Positions 1 to 6,566 of a stretch of DNA of 7,190 nt are shown here, piece after piece (position 1 is the stretch's first letter; each line of letters begins with the position of its first letter). Position numbers and translations under genes: made by a program. The notes beneath the pieces were generated by a model that was given only the letters and a program-made list of their open reading frames with translations, was not told where the DNA came from and did not search any database. The DNA is from Gemmatimonadota bacterium (GTDB lineage: Bacteria > Gemmatimonadota > Gemmatimonadetes > Longimicrobiales > Gaopeijiaceae): contig JAHHMJ010000439.1 in the NCBI GenBank assembly GCA_018678395.1, positions 1-7,190 on the forward strand, given 5' to 3'.

Positions 1-576
1 TTCCTGGTCAGCGTCTGGCTGCTGGCCCGGAATCGCCCGTCGGGTTGGTGGATCGGGCTCATCGGGTCCGCCCTCTACATCTGGATCTTCTCGGTCGTGT
101 GGCTGCCCGGAGAGATCCTCATCCAGGCCTACCTGGCGCTCACGAGCTTGTGGGGCATTTGGGTATGGCTGCGCGGTGGCGCGATGCACGAAGGCAGGTC
201 GGTCGGGCGGGCCAGCCGACGACTGATGGTGTGGACGACCGTGATCGGGCTGGTCGCCTGGGCGCTCCTGTATTGGGCCTTCTCGACGGTGGAGGGGCGC
301 GTCCCCTTCTGGGATTCGCTGACCACCGTGATCAGCTTCATCGCCCAGATCTACCTCGTGATGCGTCTCGTCGAGAGCTGGCACCTCTGGCTGGCCGTCG
401 ACGTGATCTACATCCCGCTCTACGCGTCGCGTGGCCTGTACGTCACGGCCGGGCTCTACGCGGTCTTTCTTGTGCTGGCCTGGCAGGGCCTGAAGAACTT
501 CGAGCGCGAGTGGGCCGAGGACCGAGCGGCCGGGCGTTCGACCAACACGGGTGCGCGCCCGGGTGTCCAGTCGTAG
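1..576 (+). CDS. pnuC: PnuC-type nicotinamide riboside transporter (5' end cut off by window edge)
   Basis: This integral inner-membrane protein probably takes up nicotinamide riboside (or a related vitamin precursor) by facilitated diffusion, feeding NAD salvage. The frame is open from base 1 to the TAG at 574-576, giving 191 visible residues. The family is usually about 190-250 residues, so only a short N-terminal part should be missing. Several hydrophobic Trp/Tyr-rich helices are visible. Near residues 10-40 is the family pattern of a small-side-chain-xx-Arg-Asn turn followed by GWWIGLIGSALY. At about 108-165 is the most diagnostic stretch: TVISFIAQIYLVMRLVESW, then Trp130, Asp134, and IYIPLYASRGLYVTAGLYAVFLVLAWQG. 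The tail after about 163 is charged and cytoplasmic-looking. An in-frame ATG at 97 is not the start, because transporter-like sequence continues upstream of it. The substrate is inferred from the family. PnuC-like proteins for other vitamins (PnuT, PnuX) cannot be excluded, and no NAD-salvage or thiamine gene or riboswitch is visible to settle it. Confidence 0.82.
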   Translation, partial: FLVSVWLLARNRPSGWWIGLIGSALYIWIFSVVWLPGEILIQAYLALTSLWGIWVWLRGGAMHEGRSVGRASRRLMVWTTVIGLVAWALLYWAFSTVEGRVPFWDSLTTVISFIAQIYLVMRLVESWHLWLAVDVIYIPLYASRGLYVTAGLYAVFLVLAWQGLKNFEREWAEDRAAGRSTNTGARPGVQS

Positions 577-598
577 TGTAGTGCCGTAGCGACCCGCT

Positions 599-641
599 CC
601 CACGTCGGAGTGGAGTCGCCTCGCATCTGCATCGACGTGGG
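599..641. repeat. 9-bp perfect inverted repeat in the pnuC-peptidase gap
   Basis: CCCACGTCG at 599-607 is the exact reverse complement of CGACGTGGG at 633-641, with a 25-base spacer. It lies 23 bases after the transporter stop and 65 bases before the chosen peptidase start. It could be a weak transcript-end hairpin for the transporter or an operator. It has no T-run, and in GC-rich DNA a 9-bp match can arise by chance. The rest of the 129-base gap (577-705) shows no clear -35/-10 pair. Confidence 0.3.
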
Positions 642-694
642 TCCGGGCCGGCGGCCGGCTCGGTCACCCCTCCACGCGCATCCGCTGGACCTCC

Positions 695-698
695 GGAG
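695..698 (+). promoter_or_regulatory. Ribosome binding site that sets the peptidase start at 706
   Basis: A GGAG core sits 7 bases upstream of the ATG at 706. The frame is open further up to a GTG at 610, but that longer version would put a Pro/Arg-rich 32-residue stretch before a normal signal peptide and has no comparable ribosome binding site. The start at 706 is therefore preferred. Confidence 0.65.
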
Positions 699-705
699 CA
701 CCGCG

Positions 706-3354
706 ATGATTCGTACCCGTGTTCGCAACTCTCGGCCCTGCGCCGGGCTCACGACGGCGCTCGCCGTCTTCTTCGCCTTCGGCCCCGCGGCGCTCTTCGC
801 CCAGGGCCCGTCCGACGGCGACACGATCTCGGTCGAGCCCTGGCAGGCCAACGAAGTGCTGTCGGCCGAGGAATTCGTCGCACCGCCCGGGCCGATCGCC
901 GAGGCGGCGCTCGCGCCCCGCTGGCTGAACGTCTCGCTGTCCAACCCCAACGCCGGCGGGACGTGGTTCATGGACGAGGTCGGGGATGGCCCGGTCGGGA
1001 TGGACACCTTCTCGAAACCGTTCCACGAGCTGGGCGGGATGTTCATCGACTTTGCCGCGAACCGGGATCGGCGCCTCACGATCCGCAACAACGTGGGCAT
1101 CGATCTCTATTCGTCGGCGGACGGCCGCAAGGTGTCGGTCGACGTCCCGGACGGGGCGCGCGTATCGGGCCCGAGCTGGTCCCCCGACGGGGCCTCCGTG
1201 GCCTTCTTCGCGCATTTCGGGGATGCCACCCACATCTACGTGGCCGACGCGGAGAGCGGTGATTCGCGGCGGGTCACTCCGCGGCCGGTCCTGGCCACGA
1301 TGGTGACGAGCTTCGAGTGGACCGCGGACGGCGCGGCGATCGCCACCGTCCTCGTGCCGGAGGATCGGCCGGCCATGCCCGTTGAGCCGGCGATCCCGAT
1401 GGGGCCCCAGGTCAAGAAGACCGAGGACGGCGACAACCGGCTGCGCACCTACGCCAGCCTGATGGAGACGCCCTACCAAGAGGACCTGCTCGAATGGCAC
1501 GCGACCGGCCAGCTCGCGATGGTCGGCCTGGACGGCGACGTCACCGAGGTGGGCCAGCCTGCGATGATCCGCGGCATCGAGCCCGCACCGACCGGCCGGC
1601 ACGTGCGGGTCGAGCGCATGACGCGGCCGTTCAGCTACGTCGTACCGGTGCGGAGTTTCGGAGGTGTCGACGAGGTCTGGGCTGTCGACGGGTCGGTCCT
1701 CGTCGAACTCGACTCCGAGCCGGTCGACACCGGCATCCGGGACGATGACGATGACGACGACGATTCCGAGCGGCGGCAGGTCGCATGGAGCCCCGACGGG
1801 ACCGCGCTGACGTTCCTCCAGATGGATCCGGCGCCCCCGGAGGACGAGGGTGACGCGGCGGCGGATACGGCCGACCCGGCCGACGAGGACGAGGAGGGAG
1901 AGGGACGCCGGATGGACCACCTCATGGTGTGGCCCGCGCCGTTCGACGAGGGGACCGCGACCCCGCTGTATTCGAACCGTGCACGGATGCAGTCCTACAC
2001 CTTCTCCGACGACGGTGAGATGGTCGTGATCACCTCTCGTCGCGGGCAGCAGACGAGCCAGTATGCGGTCTTCCCGGCCGAGTCGGACTCGACCTACACG
2101 CTGGCGGAGTGGTCGGCGGACGACTTCTACGATCGGCCCGGCAGCCTCGTCTCGGGCGACGGGACGGTGTCCGGTGGATTCCGCTTCGGCGGGGGAGGGG
2201 GCTCACAGGGGATCCTCACCTCGAGCGACGGCGGGAGCGTCTACTACGCGGGCGTCCGATACGACGAGGACCCGATGACCAACGGGCCCCGCAGCTTCGT
2301 CGACCGGGTCGAGATCCGGACGGGTGAGAAGGAGCGCATCTTCGAGTCCTCGAACCAGGGCGCGTCGGAGCGCGTCTCCGCGATCCTGGACGCCGAGGCC
2401 GGCGTCTTCATCGTCGACCGCGAGTCGCCCCGAGCCGTCCCGCAGTCGTTCCGCGTCGAGGGCGACGCGCGGGTGCAGCTCACCGAGAACGTCGACTACA
2501 CCCCCGACCTCACGGCCGCACCGGTGGAGCGCTTCGTGGTCACCCGCCCCGACGGCTTCCGCTTCCGGGTCACGGTGACCCTCCCGCCCGGCTACGTCGA
2601 GGGTACGCGGCTGCCGGCGATGTTCTGGTTCTACCCGCGGGAGTACGACGGGCAGGAGTCCTACGACGAGCGCGCCCGGACCTACGACAGGAACGCATTC
2701 CCGAGCTTCGGCACCCGCTCGATGGAGTACCTCGTGCGGCTCGGATACGCCGTGGTCGAGCCGGATGCGCCGATCGTGGGGCCGCAGGGTCGGATGAACG
2801 ACAACTACGAGCACGATCTGCGCAACAACCTCGCGGCCGTGATCGACGAGCTGGACCGCCGTGAGATCATCGATCGCCAGAGGCTGGGCCTCGGTGGTCA
2901 CTCCTACGGAGCGTTCAGCACCGTGAACGCGATGGTGCACACGCCGTTCTTCAAGGCGGGCATCGCGGGCGACGGCAACTACAACCGGACGCTCACCCCC
3001 ATGGCCTTCCAGAGTGAGCGGCGCCTGCTGTGGGAGGCTCGCGACGTGTATCTGAGCATGTCCCCCTTCATGTACGCGAACAATCTCACCGGGGCCCTGC
3101 TGATGTACCACGGGCTGCAGGACCAGAACGTGGGCACGCACCCGAGTCATGCGCCGCGGCTCTTCCACGCGCTGAACGGGCTCAACAAGGACGCCGCCAT
3201 GTACCTCTATCCGTTCGAGGACCACGGGCCGGCGACCCGCGAGACCATCCTCGACCTGTGGGCGCGCTGGACGGCGTGGCTCGAGGTCCACCTCGGTCCG
3301 GACGAGACGACCACCCGGCCCATCACCTTCGAGGACGGGTCGCCCCCGAACTGA
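706..3354 (+). CDS. Secreted S9D-type serine peptidase (glutamyl endopeptidase-like, prolyl oligopeptidase superfamily)
   Basis: This 882-residue protein is predicted to be exported and to cleave peptides in the periplasm or outside the cell. Residues 1-32 are a signal peptide (Arg-rich start, hydrophobic core LTTALAVFFAFG, probable cleavage after Ala32 in ALFA/Q). About 60-610 is a beta-propeller with blades of the WSPDGASVAFF kind. Residues 233-277 (a GPQ turn, RTYASLMETPYQED, ATGQLAMVGLDG) match the GP...RTYxDLLxxPxDE...TSQL block of the S9D branch rather than DPP4 or classic POP. The alpha/beta-hydrolase domain runs from about 615 to the end: FYPREY, APIVGPQG, nucleophile Ser733 in GGHSYGAF, the S9D-like YNRTLTPMAFQSERR block, Asp806 in HGLQDQN, and His840 in FEDHGP. 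The triad is intact. Two acidic inserts are odd for the family: eight Asp in a row at 346-353, and an Asp/Glu/Ala/Pro stretch at 379-400. A Gly-rich loop (GGGGGS) follows near 493. Cleavage after Glu is known for plant relatives; the specificity here is inferred. It seems to be a single-gene unit. Confidence 0.88.
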   Translation: MIRTRVRNSRPCAGLTTALAVFFAFGPAALFAQGPSDGDTISVEPWQANEVLSAEEFVAPPGPIAEAALAPRWLNVSLSNPNAGGTWFMDEVGDGPVGMDTFSKPFHELGGMFIDFAANRDRRLTIRNNVGIDLYSSADGRKVSVDVPDGARVSGPSWSPDGASVAFFAHFGDATHIYVADAESGDSRRVTPRPVLATMVTSFEWTADGAAIATVLVPEDRPAMPVEPAIPMGPQVKKTEDGDNRLRTYASLMETPYQEDLLEWHATGQLAMVGLDGDVTEVGQPAMIRGIEPAPTGRHVRVERMTRPFSYVVPVRSFGGVDEVWAVDGSVLVELDSEPVDTGIRDDDDDDDDSERRQVAWSPDGTALTFLQMDPAPPEDEGDAAADTADPADEDEEGEGRRMDHLMVWPAPFDEGTATPLYSNRARMQSYTFSDDGEMVVITSRRGQQTSQYAVFPAESDSTYTLAEWSADDFYDRPGSLVSGDGTVSGGFRFGGGGGSQGILTSSDGGSVYYAGVRYDEDPMTNGPRSFVDRVEIRTGEKERIFESSNQGASERVSAILDAEAGVFIVDRESPRAVPQSFRVEGDARVQLTENVDYTPDLTAAPVERFVVTRPDGFRFRVTVTLPPGYVEGTRLPAMFWFYPREYDGQESYDERARTYDRNAFPSFGTRSMEYLVRLGYAVVEPDAPIVGPQGRMNDNYEHDLRNNLAAVIDELDRREIIDRQRLGLGGHSYGAFSTVNAMVHTPFFKAGIAGDGNYNRTLTPMAFQSERRLLWEARDVYLSMSPFMYANNLTGALLMYHGLQDQNVGTHPSHAPRLFHALNGLNKDAAMYLYPFEDHGPATRETILDLWARWTAWLEVHLGPDETTTRPITFEDGSPPN

Positions 3355-3403
3355 TCGGGGGAGCGTCCGCGGGCGCAGACCGCCCGCCCTCCGGCAGGAC
3401 CGC

Positions 3404-3442
3404 GGCGAAGCCCCCGGCGCACACGGCGCCGGGGGCTTCGTC
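3404..3442 (+). terminator. Strong GC hairpin after the peptidase gene, without a T-tract
   Basis: Bases 3406-3420 pair perfectly with 3426-3440 (15 bp, about 80% G/C, outer end GAAGC/GCTTC) around the 5-base loop ACACG. A G-T wobble and one more G-C pair extend it to 3404/3442. It starts about 50 bases after the peptidase stop and ends just before the PadR promoter island. It probably isolates the peptidase transcript from the PadR operon. No run of T follows, as is common in GC-rich genomes, so termination may need Rho or may work in the manner of actinobacterial hairpins. Confidence 0.6.
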
Positions 3443-3476
3443 ATGGCACGACGCGACCCCTGCGATCGCCCACGGG

Positions 3477-3534
3477 TTGACGGAGAGACCGTTTCAAACT
3501 TTTTTAGAATCGTTGCTTCTAACAATGTTGTAAT
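3477..3534 (+). promoter_or_regulatory. AT-rich promoter/operator region of the PadR-permease operon
   Basis: In a window that is otherwise strongly GC-rich, about 3485-3535 is a sharp AT-rich island just upstream of the PadR gene. It contains TTGACG (3477-3482) and a good -10-like TAGAAT (3505-3510), but their spacing is 22 bases, too long for a standard sigma-70 pair. The -35 element is therefore uncertain. Overlapping the -10 is a perfect inverted repeat, TTAGAA (3504-3509) and TTCTAA (3517-3522), with a 7-base spacer. Next to it is AACA-A-TGTT (3521-3529). PadR proteins usually bind dyad sites overlapping their own promoter, so these are candidate operators. The exact start point and operator are inference. 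Confidence 0.5.
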
Positions 3535-3557
3535 GGTCCTGCTCGGACCCGCACCCT

Positions 3558-3561
3558 GGAG
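3558..3561 (+). promoter_or_regulatory. Ribosome binding site that sets the PadR start at 3569
   Basis: A GGAG core sits 7 bases before the ATG at 3569. It decides against the in-frame upstream ATG at 3443, which lies directly after the terminator hairpin and would force translation through the promoter island. Confidence 0.65.
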
Positions 3562-3568
3562 ATGGTCC

Positions 3569-3904
3569 ATGTCACGTGGCGGACTGGGAGAGCTGGAACA
3601 CCAGACCATGCTCGCGCTGCTGCACCTGCGCGATGACGCCTACACGGCACCGATCGTGGAGGAGCTGGAGAGCCGCACGGGGCGCGACACGACCGTGGCG
3701 GCGGTCTACATCGTGCTTCGCCGCCTCGAGGAGAAGGGGTGGGTCGAGTCCGAGCTGCGCGATCCGGGGCCCGAGGGGGGTCGGGACCGTCGCTACTTCG
3801 CGGTGACCGAGGATGGGATCGCACGGCTGCGGAGGGCGCGTGAGGCCTACGCCGCGCTGTGGGACGGACTCGAAGCCACACTGGGGACCGGGAAGGGCGC
3901 GTGA
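3569..3904 (+). CDS. PadR-family winged-helix transcriptional regulator
   Basis: This 111-residue DNA-binding protein probably represses its own operon and releases on binding a small molecule or on a membrane/antibiotic stress signal; the ligand cannot be read from sequence. The PadR domain fills almost the whole protein. LGELEHQTMLALLHLRDDAY (residues 6-25) is the conserved N-terminal helix and turn. IVEELESRTGR (29-39) is helix 2. TTVAAVYIVLRRLEEKGWV (41-59) is the recognition helix, matching the family's GAVYTTLDRLEEKGLV. GGRDRRYFAVTEDG (70-83) is the wing. A short C-terminal helix (86-104) is the likely dimer contact, so it belongs to the small PadR-s2 type rather than the large type with a Vir_act_alpha_C domain. 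The frame continues upstream to 3443, but that extension has no PadR similarity. The stop codon overlaps the GTG start of the permease. PadR genes placed directly before ADOP permeases are a frequent arrangement in Acidobacteriota and Gemmatimonadota. Confidence 0.88.
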   Translation: MSRGGLGELEHQTMLALLHLRDDAYTAPIVEELESRTGRDTTVAAVYIVLRRLEEKGWVESELRDPGPEGGRDRRYFAVTEDGIARLRRAREAYAALWDGLEATLGTGKGA

Positions 3905-6543
3905 CACCGCCGCCTTCACCCTGGCGAGGTCTCTTGACCCGAGTGCTGCCCCGCCGCGACCGGACGCTGCTCCTCGAGGAGTTCGACCGCCTCTGGGAAC
4001 GCCGCGTGCACCGCGACGGGCTTCGCGCCGCGCGGGCCTGGTACCGCCGAGAAACGCTGGCCTTCGCCACGCGATGGCCGCTGGAACGCTTCAGACGAAC
4101 GACGACGACGATGGGGGAGGGCATGATGGATGGCATTCGGCAACTGCGGCACACGGTGCGGGGTCTCGCTCGCGTACCCGGGTTCACGGCGGTGGCCGTG
4201 GCGACGCTCGCCATCGGCATCGGGGCGAATGCGGTGATCTTCGGCATCGTCGACCGGGCGTTGCTGCGGTCGCTGCCGTTGCCCGAATCCGACCGCGTCG
4301 TGCAGGTCTTCGAAGGTTGGTTCACCAACCTCGCCACCGTCGAGATTCTGCAGGGTGGGCTGACCACGGTGACGGCCATCGGCGCAGCGAACGATGCGGG
4401 TGGCCGGACGCTCGAGCCGGCGGACGGGCCCGCACGGCGTGTCACGGTGGCGGAGGTCTCTCCCGAGTACTTCGAGGCGCTCGGTGTCGTGCCGCGGCTC
4501 GGTCGGCTGTTCGCCCGGGAGGAGTCCGAGCCGGGACGGGGCGGTGTGGCCGTGGTCAGCGCGGCCTTCTGGCGCACCGCGCTCGGGGGGACGGCCGGCG
4601 CGCTCGACGGGGAGCTGGTGTTGGACGGTGTGTCCCACGCGATCGTCGGGGTGCTGCCGGAGGGATTCGACTTCCCGTCCGCGCGCAACGACGTCTGGGT
4701 GCCGGTCGTGATGGACGCCTCGAACCCGGGGCTGCACTGGGGCAACGGCAGCTACTCCTCGGTGGCCCGCATGGCCCCGGGGGTGACGCCGGCCCAGGTC
4801 CTCGGCGAGGTGATGGCGTTCGAAGAGACGATGCGCCTCGCGAATCCCCTCTGGACACCGAATCCGGGGTTCTGGGAAGGGGCGCGGGTGACCCCGCTGC
4901 AGGAGGCCCGGGCGCGCTGGGTGCAGGGCCCGTTGACGGTCCTGCTCGCGGCGGTCGCCGTGGTGCTTCTCGTGGTGTGCGCGAACGTCGCGAATCTCCT
5001 CCTGTCCCGGGGTCTCGCCCGGGGGCGGGCGCTCGCCGTCCGTTCCGCGCTGGGCGCCGGTGGAGGTCGACTCGCGCGAGAGCAGTTGATGGAGAGCGCG
5101 GTCCTGGCCATGGCCGGGCTTGCCGTAGGGCTGCTCCTCGCGTCGTGGAGTCTGTCGTTGATCCGTCCCCATCTCCCGGCCGAGCTGCCCGGTGCGGCAC
5201 AGGTGGGGTTGGACCCGCGCGTCGTGATCGTGACCGCGGGGATCGCGCTCGTGACGGCGTTGATCGCGGGTCTGTTGCCGGCGGTGCGTGCGGCGCGGGG
5301 TGCTCCGGCGGCCGCGCTCCGACAGTCGGGACGCGGCGGCGGGGCGAGCCGTTCGCGACGCAGGACTACCCGTGTCCTGGTGGCGGCCCAGATGGCCGCG
5401 GCCGTGGTTCTCGTCGTGTCGGCGGGCCTCCTCGCACGCAGCCTGTTCGCCCTCCAGGGGGTCGATCCCGGGTTCGTGACGGACAGCCGGGTAACGGCCC
5501 GCGTCCATCTGGCGCCGGGGTTGTCCGGTGACCCGGCGGCTCGGGCGGTCCTGCTCGACGACCTCGCCGCCGCCCTGAGCCGGGACCCGGCGCTCGGAGG
5601 GGTCGCGCTCGCGTCGACGATCCCGTTCGGCAGCGAAGACGAGTACATGGCCACCTTCATCCCGGGGGTCACCGACGACCCGAACGAGCTTCCCATGGCG
5701 CGGCACCATCGGGTCACTCCGTCCTTCTTCGAGGTCGCCGGCATCCCGCTGCTGCGTGGGCGGGGACTTGCGGACACCGACCGTGTCGGCTCGCCGCTCG
5801 TCGCCGTCGTCGACGAGACCTTCGCGCAGACCTTCTTCCCCGGGGAGGACCCGATCGGTCGGATCGTGCGCTACCCGTGGCGCGGCGCACCGGACATCGA
5901 GGTGGTCGGCGTGGTGGGGTCGACCCGTCACGGAGATCTCGCCGACGAGCGCGAAGCGACCTTCTGGGTGCCCCTCGGCCAGATGGGCCTGGGCCCGATC
6001 GGCCACGCCGTCGTCGTCGCGGAGGCAACCGGAGAGCCGAGCGCCGCCCTCGGCGCCGTGACCGCTCGGGTGCGCGGTCTGGACGATCGGATGGCGGTCT
6101 CCGAGCTGCTCCGGTACGAGGAGCGACTCGGCGCCTCGCTGGCCGGTACACGGCTCATGGCGGTGCTGCTGCTGGTATTCGCCGTCACCGCCCTGGCGCT
6201 CGGCTGTGTCGGGGTCTACGGCGTGGCCGCGTTTTCGGTGCGGGAGAAGCTGCGCGAGATCGGCGTCCGCATGGCGATGGGCGCCTCGACCGCCGGCATC
6301 CGCAAGGAGGTTCTGCGAGAGGGTCTGCTTCTGGCGGTGCCGGGGGGCGTACTCGGCCTGATTCTCGCCTGGCCGGCGACACGTCTCCTGGAGGGCCTCC
6401 TCTTCGGCGTGGCGCGCCTCGATCCCGTCACCTTCATCGCCGTCCCCCTGATCCTCTCGGGCGCGGCGCTCCTGGCCGTCGTCGTCCCGGCGCATCGAGC
6501 GACCCGGGTCGACCCGGCGGTGGTGCTGCGCGGAGACGGTTGA
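3901..6543 (+). CDS. ADOP-type ABC permease (MacB/FtsX-like, duplicated, with N-terminal permease prefix domain)
   Basis: This 880-residue inner-membrane protein has the architecture of the acidobacterial duplicated orphan permeases. They resemble MacB/LolC permeases but are encoded without their own ATPase gene, and none adjoins it here on the same strand. Residues 1-74 are a cytoplasmic prefix with LPRRDRTLLLEEFDRLWERR and RAARAWYRRE. About 75-94 is the family lead-in (IRQLRHTVRGLARVPG). TM1 is at about 95-117 (FTAVAVATLAIGIGANAVIFG). An extracytoplasmic MacB_PCD domain follows to about 340. The first FtsX domain has TMs near 345-368, 401-418 and 441-461, with the coupling motif RALAVRSALGA at 376-386. 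The second half repeats the plan: TM5 about 492-515, extracytoplasmic domain to about 740, TMs near 753-778, 809-830 and 845-863, REIGVRMAMGA at 785-795, and the DPAVVLRGDG end. The GTG at 3901 is chosen because it overlaps the PadR stop (GTGA), has GGAAGGG 3 bases upstream, and keeps the prefix. The substrate is unknown; export of lipids, peptides or antibiotics, or mechanotransmission, are all possible. Confidence 0.87.
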   Translation: MTPPPSPWRGLLTRVLPRRDRTLLLEEFDRLWERRVHRDGLRAARAWYRRETLAFATRWPLERFRRTTTTMGEGMMDGIRQLRHTVRGLARVPGFTAVAVATLAIGIGANAVIFGIVDRALLRSLPLPESDRVVQVFEGWFTNLATVEILQGGLTTVTAIGAANDAGGRTLEPADGPARRVTVAEVSPEYFEALGVVPRLGRLFAREESEPGRGGVAVVSAAFWRTALGGTAGALDGELVLDGVSHAIVGVLPEGFDFPSARNDVWVPVVMDASNPGLHWGNGSYSSVARMAPGVTPAQVLGEVMAFEETMRLANPLWTPNPGFWEGARVTPLQEARARWVQGPLTVLLAAVAVVLLVVCANVANLLLSRGLARGRALAVRSALGAGGGRLAREQLMESAVLAMAGLAVGLLLASWSLSLIRPHLPAELPGAAQVGLDPRVVIVTAGIALVTALIAGLLPAVRAARGAPAAALRQSGRGGGASRSRRRTTRVLVAAQMAAAVVLVVSAGLLARSLFALQGVDPGFVTDSRVTARVHLAPGLSGDPAARAVLLDDLAAALSRDPALGGVALASTIPFGSEDEYMATFIPGVTDDPNELPMARHHRVTPSFFEVAGIPLLRGRGLADTDRVGSPLVAVVDETFAQTFFPGEDPIGRIVRYPWRGAPDIEVVGVVGSTRHGDLADEREATFWVPLGQMGLGPIGHAVVVAEATGEPSAALGAVTARVRGLDDRMAVSELLRYEERLGASLAGTRLMAVLLLVFAVTALALGCVGVYGVAAFSVREKLREIGVRMAMGASTAGIRKEVLREGLLLAVPGGVLGLILAWPATRLLEGLLFGVARLDPVTFIAVPLILSGAALLAVVVPAHRATRVDPAVVLRGDG
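4113..4128 (+). promoter_or_regulatory. Possible internal ribosome binding site and ATG pair inside the permease gene
   Basis: A purine run GGGGGAGGG (4113-4121) stands directly before two in-frame ATG codons at 4123 and 4126. Initiation at 4126 would have a GGAG-to-ATG spacing of 6 bases; at 4123 it would be only 3. A product from here would begin MMDGIRQLRHTVRG or MDGIRQLRHTVRG, the usual N-terminus of ADOPs that lack a prefix domain. This may be coincidence in Gly/Glu-coding DNA. Confidence 0.3.
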
Positions 6544-6566
6544 GGCCGGCCGCCGCGGCGACCTCA
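6541..6566. other. Tight convergent junction with a dyad joining the two stop codons
   Basis: The permease (+) and the ABC exporter (-) end tail to tail with only 20 bases between their stop codons. TGAGG (6541-6545) on one side and CCTCA (6562-6566) on the other form an inverted repeat that includes both TGA stops. Between them are two short palindromes, GGCCGGCC (6544-6551) and CGCCGCGGCG (6551-6560). The region could act as a two-way terminator, but there is no T-run on either strand and the stem is short. Confidence 0.25.

Noticed and set aside
45..581. A 178-codon plus-strand frame overlapping the pnuC-like gene
   Set aside because: An Arg/His/Leu-rich shadow with no membrane segments, whereas the other frame gives a coherent PnuC protein.
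610..705. 32-residue N-terminal extension of the peptidase from a GTG at 610
   Set aside because: The extension is Pro/Arg-rich and would bury the signal peptide. The ATG at 706 has a well-spaced GGAG and begins a normal signal peptide.
1741..1764. Aspartate run as a simple-sequence (microsatellite) expansion or frameshift hotspot
   Set aside because: Mixed GAC and GAT codons break up the DNA repeat, and the reading frame and propeller sequence continue normally on both sides.
664..1920. A 418-codon minus-strand open frame across the peptidase N-terminal half
   Set aside because: Shadow of the GC-rich plus-strand gene. It has no signal, motif or ribosome site, and its composition is typical of antisense frames.
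3443..3568. 42-residue N-terminal extension of the PadR protein from the ATG at 3443
   Set aside because: That ATG follows the terminator hairpin directly, and the extension translates the AT-rich promoter island. PadR similarity starts at the ATG at 3569, which has its own ribosome site.
2203..3609. A 468-codon minus-strand open frame across the peptidase catalytic domain and the PadR promoter
   Set aside because: Low-complexity Arg/Val/His-rich translation with no recognisable motif. It runs through the terminator and promoter island. The plus strand encodes the catalytic triad there.
3813..5531. A 572-codon plus-strand open frame overlapping the permease
   Set aside because: The translation is almost only Arg, Gly, Ala, Pro and Asp, the usual +1 shadow in high-GC DNA. 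The overlapping frame encodes the real permease.
3916..6495. An 859-codon open frame on the minus strand across the permease gene
   Set aside because: It is the antisense shadow of a GC-rich gene. The translation is rich in Arg, His, Gly, Glu, and Asp with no domain-like pattern, while the plus-strand frame has clear FtsX/MacB motifs and membrane segments.
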